From CALSMU01 sp965230225 (GTDB lineage Bacteria; Bacteroidota; Bacteroidia; Flavobacteriales_D; Parvicellaceae): 64,000 nt of DNA. The notes beneath the pieces are model-generated. The model saw nothing but the letters and a program-made list of their open reading frames with translations. It did no database searches and was not told the origin of the DNA. The stretch covers positions 992,001 to 1,056,000 of the forward strand of contig CBDDKM010000010.1 in the NCBI GenBank assembly GCA_965230225.1. The letters are read 5' to 3'. Shown here one piece after another: positions 34,665 through 43,290 of this stretch. Within the stretch, counting starts at the first letter, position 1, and every line of letters starts with the position of its first letter. The position numbers and the translations under genes are program-made.

Positions 34665-35564
34665 ATGTCGATGGAAAAATGTACAATTAAGCATACCGAA
34701 CCAATTGCTCCTAGCGAACTGGTTGTTACTGATGAAGGAAAAATTTATCACTTGAATCTTAAACCAACAGACATTGCCAGAGACATTATTCTGGTGGGAG
34801 ATCAAGATCGAGTAGCCAGAATTTCCCAACATTTTGACCACATTGAAGTTAAAGTTCAAAACAGGGAATTTGTAACACATACAGGGACGTACAATGGCAA
34901 AAGAATAAGTGCTATTTCTACCGGAATTGGATGCGACAATGTGGACATTGTAATTAACGAATTGGATGCTCTGGTTAATATTGATCTTAATACCAGAACC
35001 ACCAAATCAAAAACGACATCACTAAACCTTATTCGATTGGGGACTTGTGGTTCATTACAAGAGAATATCCCCGTAGACTCCTATGTTATTTCCCAATACG
35101 GACTTGGGTTTGATGGCCTAATTGGGTTCTACAATACTTCTTTTGAACAGGATGAAACAGAATTAAAGAATGCCTTTTTGGAGCAGATCAATTGGACTCC
35201 TCAAATGAACCCTCCGTACTTTGTAAAAGGAAGTGAGGCTCTAATTGAGAAAATAGGAAAAGGAATGAATAAGGGAATTACAGCCACTGCTAACGGTTTT
35301 TATGGCCCTCAGGGAAGATCTTTAAGGTTAGCTGCCAGCATACCAGATTTAAATGAACAACTGAGCAAATTTGAATTTAACAATACCCAAATCCTGAACT
35401 TCGAAATGGAAACTTCAGCATTATACGCTCTTTCAGGATTATTAGGTCATCAGGCATGCACCGTCTGTGCGGTGATTGCCAATCGATTTTCAAAAACATA
35501 CAGTAAGGACTATAAAAGCACTGTTGACCAACTGATAAAAACACTGCTTGACCGACTAACTTAA
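34665..35564 (+). CDS. Uridine phosphorylase-like nucleoside phosphorylase
   Basis: 299 residues, PNP_UDP_1 family, which phosphorolyses nucleosides to base and (deoxy)ribose 1-phosphate. Visible features are ILVGDQDRVARIS (phosphate-binding region), STGIGCDNVDIVINEL, RLGTCGSLQ and NFEMETSALYALSGLLGH, the Glu-Met-Glu segment that binds the ribose. The exact base specificity cannot be read; the overall look is closer to uridine phosphorylase than to PNP. The start may be the ATG at 34665 or 34671. No operon partner is evident. Confidence 0.88.
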   Translation: MSMEKCTIKHTEPIAPSELVVTDEGKIYHLNLKPTDIARDIILVGDQDRVARISQHFDHIEVKVQNREFVTHTGTYNGKRISAISTGIGCDNVDIVINELDALVNIDLNTRTTKSKTTSLNLIRLGTCGSLQENIPVDSYVISQYGLGFDGLIGFYNTSFEQDETELKNAFLEQINWTPQMNPPYFVKGSEALIEKIGKGMNKGITATANGFYGPQGRSLRLAASIPDLNEQLSKFEFNNTQILNFEMETSALYALSGLLGHQACTVCAVIANRFSKTYSKDYKSTVDQLIKTLLDRLT

Positions 35565-35679
35565 TAATTGTATATTACGGTTAATCAACATTTTAGAACA
35601 TCCGTTTATGATTATTGCACTTTCGTAAAATCATCTTTTAATTAAGCAACCTACCTCCTCAAAATTTCGTTTTTATAAT

Positions 35680-36564
35680 ATGACTCCCAATAACGAAATA
35701 AATGCACTTGTACATCTAATAGAAGATCCTGATCCAGATATATTTTTACAGATTAAAGAAAAAATTCTGGATTATGGAGTAGATATCGTACCTCATCTAG
35801 AGAGTGCATGGGAGAAAAATGAATTCGGTGAAAAGTATCAAAAAAGGCTAGAGAACCTTATTCATGAGCTTCAATTCAAAGACATTTGTAATTCTTTAAA
35901 AGGTTGGTTAATAAGTGAAGAAAAGAACTTACTGGACGGTGTGTTTCTAATAAACCGTTACCAATACCCTGATTTACAAAGAAGCAGAATAGAAGCACAA
36001 ATAGAACTTATCAAACGGGATGCTCTATTTGAGATAGAAGAAAAACAAACTGGATTCGAAAAAGTTCAAATTTTGAATCATCTCATATTCGATATTCATC
36101 AATTTTCTGGAAATAAAAAAGATTATTACGCTCCCAGGAACTCACTACTAAACGAAGTTCTTGATAACAAAAAGGGAAATGCTTTAATGCTGTCTGTTAT
36201 CTATCTGGAGGTTGCCAGAAGACTTAATATTCCTATAGAGGGAATTAATTTGCCCAATCATTTTGTATTGGGATATAAAGATGTAAATGGCATTAGCAAA
36301 GAGTTTAAAGATAATGACCAAACAGGCATTCTATTCTACATTAATACGTTTTCGAGGGGAGCTATTTTACATAAAAAGGAAATTGATGAGTTTTTAAATA
36401 AAATCAACATTCCAGCTCAACCAAGATTTTATGTTCCATGCAGCAATGTAGACATTGTAAAGAGAGTTCTTACAAATCTGCTCTATAGTTATTCTCAAAT
36501 GGAACAAGCAAACAAAATTCAAGAGATTCAAATCCTACTAAAGATTATTGAGGATCATCGGTAG
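35680..36564 (+). CDS. SirB1-like transglutaminase-fold protein
   Basis: 294 residues, cytoplasmic. The core KKGNALMLSVIYLEVARRL, followed by IPIEGINLPNHFVLGY, matches the SirB1/Transglut_core2 family. In this family the His of NHF is conserved, while the Cys expected of active transglutaminases is not evident here, so enzymatic activity is doubtful. The N-terminal 100 residues resemble HEAT-like helices (LIEDPDPDIFLQIKEKIL). The role in Bacteroidota is unknown. It lies 154 bases upstream of the SiaB/SiaC pair. Confidence 0.75.
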   Translation: MTPNNEINALVHLIEDPDPDIFLQIKEKILDYGVDIVPHLESAWEKNEFGEKYQKRLENLIHELQFKDICNSLKGWLISEEKNLLDGVFLINRYQYPDLQRSRIEAQIELIKRDALFEIEEKQTGFEKVQILNHLIFDIHQFSGNKKDYYAPRNSLLNEVLDNKKGNALMLSVIYLEVARRLNIPIEGINLPNHFVLGYKDVNGISKEFKDNDQTGILFYINTFSRGAILHKKEIDEFLNKINIPAQPRFYVPCSNVDIVKRVLTNLLYSYSQMEQANKIQEIQILLKIIEDHR

Positions 36565-36695
36565 GATATAAGCAAATCATCCACAACCTAGAATTGAGCA
36601 TTAGGTATTTAATTTTTATTGAAAAAAACAGTATATTCGTCATCTAATGTGTGCTTTGAAGCAAAATTAACAAACAGTAATTTTATATTTACCGT

Positions 36696-36703
36696 TACGT
36701 TTG
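36696..36703 (+). promoter_or_regulatory. TAnnTTTG box upstream of siaB-like gene
   Basis: TACGTTTG lies 15 bases before the ATG at 36719. A TTG at ideal spacing is absent. Confidence 0.5.
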
Positions 36704-36718
36704 CTACTAGTTTAGAGA

Positions 36719-37312
36719 ATGAATACACCCGCAAATACTGTTGTTGAAGTATGTAACTCAAGATACGAAGAGTTATGTAGCAGATATACATCAGGAGAAA
36801 ATAGTAAGATTATTAATCGTCACTTCGGTGAGTTTAGTCAAGATCTTGTTAATACTATTTCTAGTGATGTTGAGGTGCAAATGCTAAATTCCGGAGATAA
36901 AAAAGGGATTGTTAAACGCATGTTCAGCATTTTGGTTGAGGGACTTCAAAACATTAGACTGCATGGAGAGAAAGACGATGACGGACATCAGACATCTTTC
37001 GTTTCTATTGGTCAAAATGACGATTCTTACGAAGTAGCTATTGGAAATTTGATTTTCAACAAAAACGTAGAAGGAATTAAGCGTAGAATTCTGGAGGTTA
37101 ATGAAGTGGATCAAGCTGACATTAAGAAGCTATACATGGAAGTCCTTACTAACGGAATAATCTCCAGCAAAGGAGGTGCGGGACTAGGCTTCATCACCAT
37201 GGCCATGAAATCTAAAAATCGTCTTGACTACTTTTTTGATAAAATTAATGACAATTTGACTTGCTTTACTTTAGTGATAAAAATTGACAGGTTGAAAAAG
37301 GAGCAGTTATGA
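36719..37312 (+). CDS. SiaB-family protein kinase-like protein (DUF6272)
   Basis: 197 residues, cytoplasmic. It has two ATPase boxes of the GHKL/HATPase fold: an N box, EGLQNIRLH (Glu74, Asn78, His82, pattern ExxxNxxxH), and a G box, GGAGLGFITMAMKS (about 152-165). In Pseudomonas aeruginosa SiaB is a kinase that phosphorylates SiaC to control a diguanylate cyclase. The stop overlaps the next start (ATGA), and the next gene is a SiaC homologue, so the pair is probably a kinase and its substrate. The SiaA phosphatase and SiaD cyclase of that system are not present here. Confidence 0.85.
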   Translation: MNTPANTVVEVCNSRYEELCSRYTSGENSKIINRHFGEFSQDLVNTISSDVEVQMLNSGDKKGIVKRMFSILVEGLQNIRLHGEKDDDGHQTSFVSIGQNDDSYEVAIGNLIFNKNVEGIKRRILEVNEVDQADIKKLYMEVLTNGIISSKGGAGLGFITMAMKSKNRLDYFFDKINDNLTCFTLVIKIDRLKKEQL

Positions 37313-37695
37313 TAGCCAATCTTTTGATAGAGGCGGGGAAGAATACACCTAAAGTAAATGGAAATCCTGGAGAGGGATTGTTAAAATTCGACGGAAACTC
37401 ATTTCCAGAAAACGTAAGGCTTTTTTATGACCCAATTATGGATTGGGTTAGCGAGGTTAGAAAAACCAGCACTAAACTGTTTATCGATAGTAAATTCTAC
37501 TACATGGCTTCTTCTTCTGTAATCGCTTTCCTAAGAGTATTGAAGAAGGCAGAGTCACTTTTTGGTAAAGAAAATATAGAAATTACCTGGAGATACGAAG
37601 AAGGTGATGACGACATTAAAAAAATTGGGGAAGATTATCAGCATTTGATTGAAATCCCATTTAGGTTTGTTGAAGAAGAAGACACAGATGATTAA
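37309..37695 (+). CDS. SiaC-family regulatory phosphoprotein (DUF1987)
   Basis: 128 residues. The family pattern is clear: TPKVNGNPGEGLLKFDG at the start, FYDPIMDWVSEV near residue 45, and ITWRYEEGDDDIKKIGEDY near residue 95. In Pseudomonas SiaC, Thr68 is phosphorylated by SiaB. Here the matching stretch is YYMASSS (residues 64-70), with Ser68-Ser70 as candidate acceptors instead of Thr. The start overlaps the siaB-like stop by four bases. It is followed by a strong terminator, which closes a two-gene operon. Confidence 0.88.
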   Translation: MIANLLIEAGKNTPKVNGNPGEGLLKFDGNSFPENVRLFYDPIMDWVSEVRKTSTKLFIDSKFYYMASSSVIAFLRVLKKAESLFGKENIEITWRYEEGDDDIKKIGEDYQHLIEIPFRFVEEEDTDD

Positions 37696-37712
37696 TCTGA
37701 TAAAGCAATAAT

Positions 37713-37747
37713 AAAAAAAGCCCTGACGAAATCGTCAGGGCTTTTTT
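37713..37747. terminator. Bidirectional intrinsic terminator between siaC-like and OMP genes
   Basis: A near-perfect 16-base inverted repeat has core AAGCCCTGACGA with TCGTCAGGGCTT and A/T runs on both sides. It separates two convergent genes and should stop transcription from both sides. Confidence 0.92.
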
Positions 37748-37764
37748 ATTGATTAAAGTTTTTA

Positions 37765-38400
37765 TTATAACTTGAATGATAGTCCTCCTGCAACGAAATA
37801 AGGTGCAGTCCCTACTCCTACTTCGAAGTTAACTCCGATAACATCGTTAAAGTACTTTCTAACACCAAACAATGCCTGTACAGAGAACACACCTGCTGGT
37901 GCAGCAAAATCAGATGCGGAATCTCCATTAGAGTTTGAAGCAGTTGCATCAACCCTCCAAAGAGAAGTTCCCAACCTGGCTCCTGCATACATATCTACTG
38001 TTTCATCTGCTCCAAAATGGAACAAACCTCTCATCGCTATGTTTTGTCTCTGTACTTTTACAGTACCTTGAGTTGTTGTAATATTTCCTAAAGAATCAGT
38101 TTCTGAATACTCATCCGTCCAAGACATTCCATTATAAGAATAAGCCGCCCCAAGACTAAATCCATCCGAAACAGCATAATCTACCATACCGTTAATAATC
38201 GGGGTAGCTTTTAACTCTTCCAAATCGGCTGCCCTTAAACTTGTATTCACAGCTCCTTGAATAAGGGAAATACCTAATGAATACCCAACTCCCCCTGTTA
38301 TGGCTACTTCTCCCTGGGATTTTTGGGCTTTAGTGGTGTTTACAGAACTTGCTAAAAACACCATTGCAACCGCCATAAAAATTGTCGTAATTCTTTTCAT
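37765..38400 (-). CDS. Small outer-membrane beta-barrel protein
   Basis: 211 residues. A signal peptide spans 1 to about 25 (cleavage near TKAQ). The rest alternates short beta strands with polar turns (GEVAITGGVGYSLGISL, GFSLGAAYSYNGMSW, MYAGARLGTSLWR) and ends in FVAGGLSFKL, a terminal aromatic strand typical of outer-membrane barrels. The size fits an 8-strand barrel of the OmpW/opacity-like group. The function is unknown. Confidence 0.8.
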   Translation of the reverse strand: MKRITTIFMAVAMVFLASSVNTTKAQKSQGEVAITGGVGYSLGISLIQGAVNTSLRAADLEELKATPIINGMVDYAVSDGFSLGAAYSYNGMSWTDEYSETDSLGNITTTQGTVKVQRQNIAMRGLFHFGADETVDMYAGARLGTSLWRVDATASNSNGDSASDFAAPAGVFSVQALFGVRKYFNDVIGVNFEVGVGTAPYFVAGGLSFKL

Positions 38401-38550
38401 AGTTTTATGTTTTATTTATTTGCCTGATTTAGCAATCTCCCTGCCAAAGTATACTTTTCTTTCGATTGAGCGTTATTTAATTCCGACAAAATGACCAAAC
38501 ATCAATATCAGAGGATTATTTATCGTTTTATATAGAATGATTAAAAACAA

Positions 38551-38585
38551 AAAAAGCCCTGACGAAAAACGTCAGGGCTTTCTTT
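38551..38585 (-). terminator. Intrinsic terminator after acnB
   Basis: The stem AAAGCCCTGACG with CGTCAGGGCTTT has an AAAAA loop and A/T tails. It starts 18 bases beyond the acnB stop and has the same stem core as the terminators at 37713 and 14098. Confidence 0.9.
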
Positions 38586-38602
38586 TATAATTGTAACTAT
38601 AA

Positions 38603-41380
38603 TTAACTTACCAATTGTTTGTTCGATGGTTTGAACTTAGTCAAAATAATTCCATCAACAGCAGCTTCGTATTCTTCCATTGTAGGAGTTCTTCCTAAAA
38701 TAGTAGATAACACTACTACTGGAGTAGATGATAATAGTGACTCACCTTTCTTACCATCAGCATCTTTTACAACTCTTCCCTGGAACAAACGTGTAGAAGT
38801 TGCCATTACCGTATCTCCCGGCTCAGCTTTTTCCTGATTCCCCATACACAAGTTACATCCTGGACGTTCTAGATACAGTACATTTTCGTACTTCTTACGA
38901 GCCTCTCCTTTTGGGTTGTTATCATCAAATACAAATCCTGAGTATTTTTCCAACACAGCCCAATCACCTTCTGCCTTTAACTCATCGACGATGTTGTAGG
39001 TAGGAGGAGCAACAACAAGTGGAGCATTAAACTCAACCTTACCATGTTGTTTTTCGATGTTCTTAAGCATTTGAGCTAAAATCTTCATATCTCCCTTATG
39101 AACCATACAAGATCCAACAAATCCTAAATCTACCTTCTTAGTTCCTCCATAGAAAGAAAGAGGACGAATAGTATCGTGAGTATATCGCTTAGATACATCA
39201 TCATTGTTTACATCCGGATCTGCAATCATTGGTTCAGCAATCTCATCTAAATCAATTACAACCTCAGCGTAGTATTCTGCGTTAGCATCAGGTCTTAAAG
39301 CTGGTTTCTCTCCAGACTTAACTTCCTGAATTCTTGCATTTGCTTTATCCACTAATCCCTGAAGAACTTTCTTCTCATTATCCATTCCTTTTTCGATCAT
39401 AATTTGAATACGATCTCTTGCAATTTCTAATGATTCGATTAATGTGTCATCCTCCGAAATACAGATAGAAGCTTTAGCTTTCATTTCTGCTGTCCAATCA
39501 GTAAATGTAAATGCCTGATCCGAAGTTAATGTTCCAATATGAACCTCAATGATTCTTCCCTGGAATACGTTTTCCCCTCCAAATTGCTTTAACATTTGTT
39601 GTTGAGTTGCATGAACAACATCTCTGAAGTCCATAAAGCTTCTCATATCACCTTTAAAGGTAACTTTTACCGATTGTGGAATTGGCATGGTAGCTTCTCC
39701 AGTAGCCAGTGCCAAAGCAACTGTTCCTGAATCTGCTCCAAAAGCAACTCCTTTAGACATACGGGTATGAGAATCTCCACCAATAATGATATCCCAATCA
39801 CTTACCGTAATATCATTCAATACTTTATGAATAACATCAGTCATAGCATGGTATTGTCCTTTTGGATCACGACCTGTAATCAAACCGAAGTCATTCATGA
39901 ATTTCATTAATCTTGGAATGTTCGCTTTAGACTTATCATCCCAAACAGAAGCTGTGTGACATCCAGACTGGTATCCACCATCTACAATTGGAGAGATAAC
40001 TGTTGCCGCCATCATTTCTAATTCCTGAGAAGTCATCAATCCTGTTGTATCCTGAGATCCAACAATATTTACTTCAACACGTGTGTTAGAACCAGCATGT
40101 AATGTTTTTCCAGGAGTGCTTCCTACCGCATTTTTGTTGAAGATCTTTTCAACAGCAGTTAATCCTTGCCCTTCTATAGAGATTTCTTTTGAAGGTGCAT
40201 ATACCTGAGGAACATCAATTCCTAAAGCCTTACAAGCGAATGTTTGTAATTTCTTTCCGAAAACAACTGCGTAAGACCCTCCAGCTTTAATGAACTCCAT
40301 CTTTTGTGGTGTCAAAGCAGTAGAGATATCTTTTAACTCTTTATCTCCGTTATATAGTTTCTTTGTTTTTGTATTAATAGTTAAAACAGTACCTGTATCA
40401 ACAGAATAAACTTGTTCTAATACCGGCTCACCATCTTCATCAAGAACAGTATTTCCTTCAGCATCTTTCTTTTGCACCCAGTTCTTAAGATCAACTCCAA
40501 TACCACCTGTTACACCAACAGTTGTCAAGAAAATTGGAGCAATCCCATTTGTTCCTGCAATAACAGGAGCAATATTAATAAACGGTACATAAGGACTTGA
40601 AGAGATACCTGTCCAAAGAGCAACATTATTCACTCCTGACATTCTTGAAGACCCTACTCCCATTGTTCCCTTCTCGGCAACCAACATAATACGTTTATCT
40701 GGGTGTTGTTCTTTCAATGCAAGAACCTCTTGCTGCATATCTTTGTTATGCTCAAAAATACACTGTCCATGTAATTCACGATCTGATCTTGAATGCGCAT
40801 CAGCACCTGGCGATAATAGATCCGTAGAAATATCTCCCACACCGGCAACATAAGTTACCACTTGAATCTCCTCATCTACCTCAGGTAATTTTGTAAAGAA
40901 CTCAGCTTTAGCATAGCTTTCGATAATGTCCTTTGCAATTGCACTACCAGCTTTATAAGCATCTTCTAAACGCTCTGTATCTGCCTCATAAAGGAATACC
41001 TGAGTTTTTAAAACTTTGGCAGCTTCACTTGCAGTCGCAGCATCATTACCTAAAGCCAAATCAAGTAGTACTTCGATCGAAGGTCCACCTTTCATGTGCG
41101 ATAATTGCTCAAATGCAAATGCAGGTGTAATTTCTTCAACTATCGACTCCCCAAGGATGATCTCCTTTAAAAACTTTGCTTTAACACCAGCAGCACTGGT
41201 TGTACCTGGCAATGTGTTATAGATGAAGAATTTAAGTGAATCTTCTCGATGCTCATTATTCGAATCCTTAATTTGATCAATGATTTCACTTAACAATTCC
41301 GCACCATCAATTGGCTTTGGATGAAGCCCCTGACCTTTTCGTTCTTCGATCTCCTTGATGTAATCTGTGTACGTACTCAT
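38603..41380 (-). CDS. acnB: Aconitate hydratase B
   Basis: 925 residues. AcnB isomerises citrate and isocitrate in the TCA cycle and also dehydrates 2-methylisocitrate. The N-terminal helical HEAT-like domain (about 1-160), domain 4, then the large Fe-S domain are in the order typical of the B family. The 4Fe-4S Cys residues are visible in VGSCMVHKGD and in the CNLCMGNQ pair. The active-site signature IVDGGYQSGCHTAS is also present. A roughly 100-base leader upstream can fold into a long stem with an internal hairpin. The gene is monocistronic, followed by a terminator. Confidence 0.97.
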   Translation of the reverse strand: MSTYTDYIKEIEERKGQGLHPKPIDGAELLSEIIDQIKDSNNEHREDSLKFFIYNTLPGTTSAAGVKAKFLKEIILGESIVEEITPAFAFEQLSHMKGGPSIEVLLDLALGNDAATASEAAKVLKTQVFLYEADTERLEDAYKAGSAIAKDIIESYAKAEFFTKLPEVDEEIQVVTYVAGVGDISTDLLSPGADAHSRSDRELHGQCIFEHNKDMQQEVLALKEQHPDKRIMLVAEKGTMGVGSSRMSGVNNVALWTGISSSPYVPFINIAPVIAGTNGIAPIFLTTVGVTGGIGVDLKNWVQKKDAEGNTVLDEDGEPVLEQVYSVDTGTVLTINTKTKKLYNGDKELKDISTALTPQKMEFIKAGGSYAVVFGKKLQTFACKALGIDVPQVYAPSKEISIEGQGLTAVEKIFNKNAVGSTPGKTLHAGSNTRVEVNIVGSQDTTGLMTSQELEMMAATVISPIVDGGYQSGCHTASVWDDKSKANIPRLMKFMNDFGLITGRDPKGQYHAMTDVIHKVLNDITVSDWDIIIGGDSHTRMSKGVAFGADSGTVALALATGEATMPIPQSVKVTFKGDMRSFMDFRDVVHATQQQMLKQFGGENVFQGRIIEVHIGTLTSDQAFTFTDWTAEMKAKASICISEDDTLIESLEIARDRIQIMIEKGMDNEKKVLQGLVDKANARIQEVKSGEKPALRPDANAEYYAEVVIDLDEIAEPMIADPDVNNDDVSKRYTHDTIRPLSFYGGTKKVDLGFVGSCMVHKGDMKILAQMLKNIEKQHGKVEFNAPLVVAPPTYNIVDELKAEGDWAVLEKYSGFVFDDNNPKGEARKKYENVLYLERPGCNLCMGNQEKAEPGDTVMATSTRLFQGRVVKDADGKKGESLLSSTPVVVLSTILGRTPTMEEYEAAVDGIILTKFKPSNKQLVS

Positions 41381-41535
41381 AATGATTTTTCAATGTTATA
41401 GAATTTGCTATCCTTTTTCTCTCGGCGGCTACCCTATCTGGGTATTTCATAAACCGTTTTGATCATTTCGATAGCAAATGCAATACTTAGTTTAATTTAA
41501 TGAATTACCTAGTTTTTTTAAGGGTAGCGAATTTA
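41381..41535 (-). promoter_or_regulatory. acnB leader with long-range stem and internal hairpin
   Basis: On the minus strand a possible -7 element, TAAATTCG (41528-41535), precedes the leader. In the leader ATTTGCTATC (41470-41479) pairs perfectly with GATAGCAAAT (41403-41412) over 57 bases. Inside, CGGTT pairs with AGCCG (one wobble) and TACCC pairs with GGGTA around AGATA. The final stem lies 23 bases before the ATG. This could be a cis-acting RNA element. I do not recognise it as a known riboswitch class. Confidence 0.45.
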
Positions 41536-41635
41536 ACAAATACCCCTGTTTTTTAAAAGTTTATCAAGGGTTTTCTTCTTATGGGAAAAAGTAATGGATA
41601 AATGTGCTTACTTTCGCAGATGAAAAAGCAGGTTG

Positions 41636-42145
41636 ATGGATAGGTTACTCAATAAAATATTTACTTTCAAAGGAAACAGACAGTTTTCGGAAGCTGAAGA
41701 TGTTTTGATTGATGGATTGAATAACACTGAAAACTTCATTGCAGATGAGGCTTTTATAGAATATTCTAACACCTCCATTCTGGCTATCGACAAAGAGGAA
41801 AAGAAATTTCTTCAAATATCAAATGCTACTGGCAAGCTGCAATCCGAAATAGTTGGATACTCCGAAATTGAATCTTATCAACTTGTCATCAAAGATCGTT
41901 TGAATGAAGATTGGATGGAAGGGTTTAATAAATGGAAGCGACAGAAAAAATTCATCCGAACCATCCATATTGAACTACACACTACGAATAACAACACTGT
42001 TATTCTTAATTTCTTCAAATCTGAAAATAACGAAGGAAGCAGAACATCAACAATACCTGTAAAACGTGCTCTATTCTCCTTGGATAAATGGGATCAGGTT
42101 TTATTTGATATAATGGAAAAAAGGGAGGCTACAGAAAATTCTTAA
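41636..42145 (+). CDS. Hypothetical protein
   Basis: 169 residues from the ATG at 41636; a TTG one codon upstream is less likely. No signal peptide or membrane segment. The middle (YSNTSILAIDKEEKKFLQIS, then a YSEIESYQL segment) resembles PH-like or SHOCT-associated beta domains that sense or bind surfaces, but I cannot assign a family. TACTTTCG at 41609-41616, a variant -7 element, lies 19 bases before the start. The 3' end overlaps the convergent yjjG 3' end by 17 bases. Confidence 0.7.
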   Translation: MDRLLNKIFTFKGNRQFSEAEDVLIDGLNNTENFIADEAFIEYSNTSILAIDKEEKKFLQISNATGKLQSEIVGYSEIESYQLVIKDRLNEDWMEGFNKWKRQKKFIRTIHIELHTTNNNTVILNFFKSENNEGSRTSTIPVKRALFSLDKWDQVLFDIMEKREATENS

Positions 42146-42818
42146 TCTCAATTAAATCCTTAATATCTGCCAGCACCGGCACTTCGTGCTGAACCCCATG
42201 AGGATTGAAATATATGGCTTCCATACCATAGTTAATCGCACCAATACAATCCACCTTTAGGTCGTCACCTATTACCACGCATTCCTGAGCTGATACTCCA
42301 ACACTATTGTGAGCATGTTCAAAAATATCCGGATGAGGCTTTTTTACCCCCGCTTTTTCTGAAGTAATCACCTCATCAAAATGCTCCGCCAGCTTGCTTT
42401 CTCTTAGCTTTATGTGCTGAACCTCTTCAAACCCGTTGGTAATAATATGAAGCTGATAGCTCTGCTTTAGGTAATCAATGATCTCAAATACATTCGGAAA
42501 CAACTCTGTCCTGTTAGGGCAGTTAGCCACATAGTCTAACCCTATTCGATCCGCCAAACCATCTTCATCCAAACCAAAATAATTTAAGGTCTTTCTAAAC
42601 CTAACTACTCTTAAGTGCTCTTTCGTAATTTGATTTTCCCGATACAGTGCCCAACACTCCTCATTAATTCTCTTATAGATTCTAATAAACTCTTCTACTA
42701 AAGAGATTCCTTTTTGATGTAGCCCATGTACTCGCCACAAATGACTTAATTCGTTATGGGAGTTCTTTTCAAAATCCCACAGAGTTCTGTCAAGGTCAAA
42801 AAATACGTGCTTTATCAT
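42129..42818 (-). CDS. yjjG: YjjG-family pyrimidine nucleotidase (HAD)
   Basis: 229 residues from the ATG at 42818. A longer frame to 42857 lies inside the upstream gene and is rejected. The HAD motifs appear in order: DLDRTLWDF (motif I, DxDxT), ITNGFEEVQ (motif II), KKPHPDIF (motif III Lys) and VVIGDDLKVDCIGA (motif IV). YjjG members hydrolyse non-canonical pyrimidine nucleoside monophosphates. The upstream stop and this start share bases (TAATG), which implies coupling. Confidence 0.88.
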   Translation of the reverse strand: MIKHVFFDLDRTLWDFEKNSHNELSHLWRVHGLHQKGISLVEEFIRIYKRINEECWALYRENQITKEHLRVVRFRKTLNYFGLDEDGLADRIGLDYVANCPNRTELFPNVFEIIDYLKQSYQLHIITNGFEEVQHIKLRESKLAEHFDEVITSEKAGVKKPHPDIFEHAHNSVGVSAQECVVIGDDLKVDCIGAINYGMEAIYFNPHGVQHEVPVLADIKDLIEIKNFL

Positions 42819-43273
42819 TAGAAAATTTGAGTTATCCCGGCCAAACCAAATGCCCATATCAGCAGGTTAAGCAATCCAAACCAATAGGTTTGCTTACTAT
42901 GACGATAGAACTTCGCTACAACGATACTTCCAATTGGAACCGATAAAAATATTGGGCACAATGATATGATTGCGAAAAAACCAAAAGGAGATAACTTCAA
43001 TGCTACAATGGCCTTATTGACTCTGGAAAACTTCTTTTTTTCTTTCAGTGTTCCCGCCTTTAGCTTCTCATCTCTTTTTCGTTTAGCTCGTTCCATAAAA
43101 AAACCAGAAGCGTAGTAGAAAAAAGTAAAGCTAATTGCTGCACCAATAAAAGTAGAAATGGCCAAATCTCCCCACCCCATTCCTGAATGGAACGACCTTG
43201 TAAGACCTGCAGCAATTAAAAACTTAAACGTACCAAATGAAAAACCAGTAATATACCCTGCAATATTCAACAT
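42818..43273 (-). CDS. Small integral membrane protein
   Basis: 151 residues with about four hydrophobic segments: residues 8-22, 38-58, 95-118 and 130-150. A basic stretch (ERAKRKRDEKLKAGTLKEKKK) lies between segments two and three and should be cytoplasmic. No family was recognised. It lies 17 bases downstream of upp and is coupled to yjjG through a TAATG overlap, so it belongs to an upp-membrane protein-yjjG operon related to pyrimidine salvage only by position. Confidence 0.75.
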   Translation of the reverse strand: MLNIAGYITGFSFGTFKFLIAAGLTRSFHSGMGWGDLAISTFIGAAISFTFFYYASGFFMERAKRKRDEKLKAGTLKEKKKFSRVNKAIVALKLSPFGFFAIISLCPIFLSVPIGSIVVAKFYRHSKQTYWFGLLNLLIWAFGLAGITQIF

Positions 43274-43290
43274 CCTCTACCTAAGAATTA

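Noticed and set aside
41403..41479. acnB leader considered as a named riboswitch (TPP, cobalamin, SAM, glycine).
   Set aside because: None of the conserved core sequences of these classes could be found; it is reported only as an unassigned structured leader.
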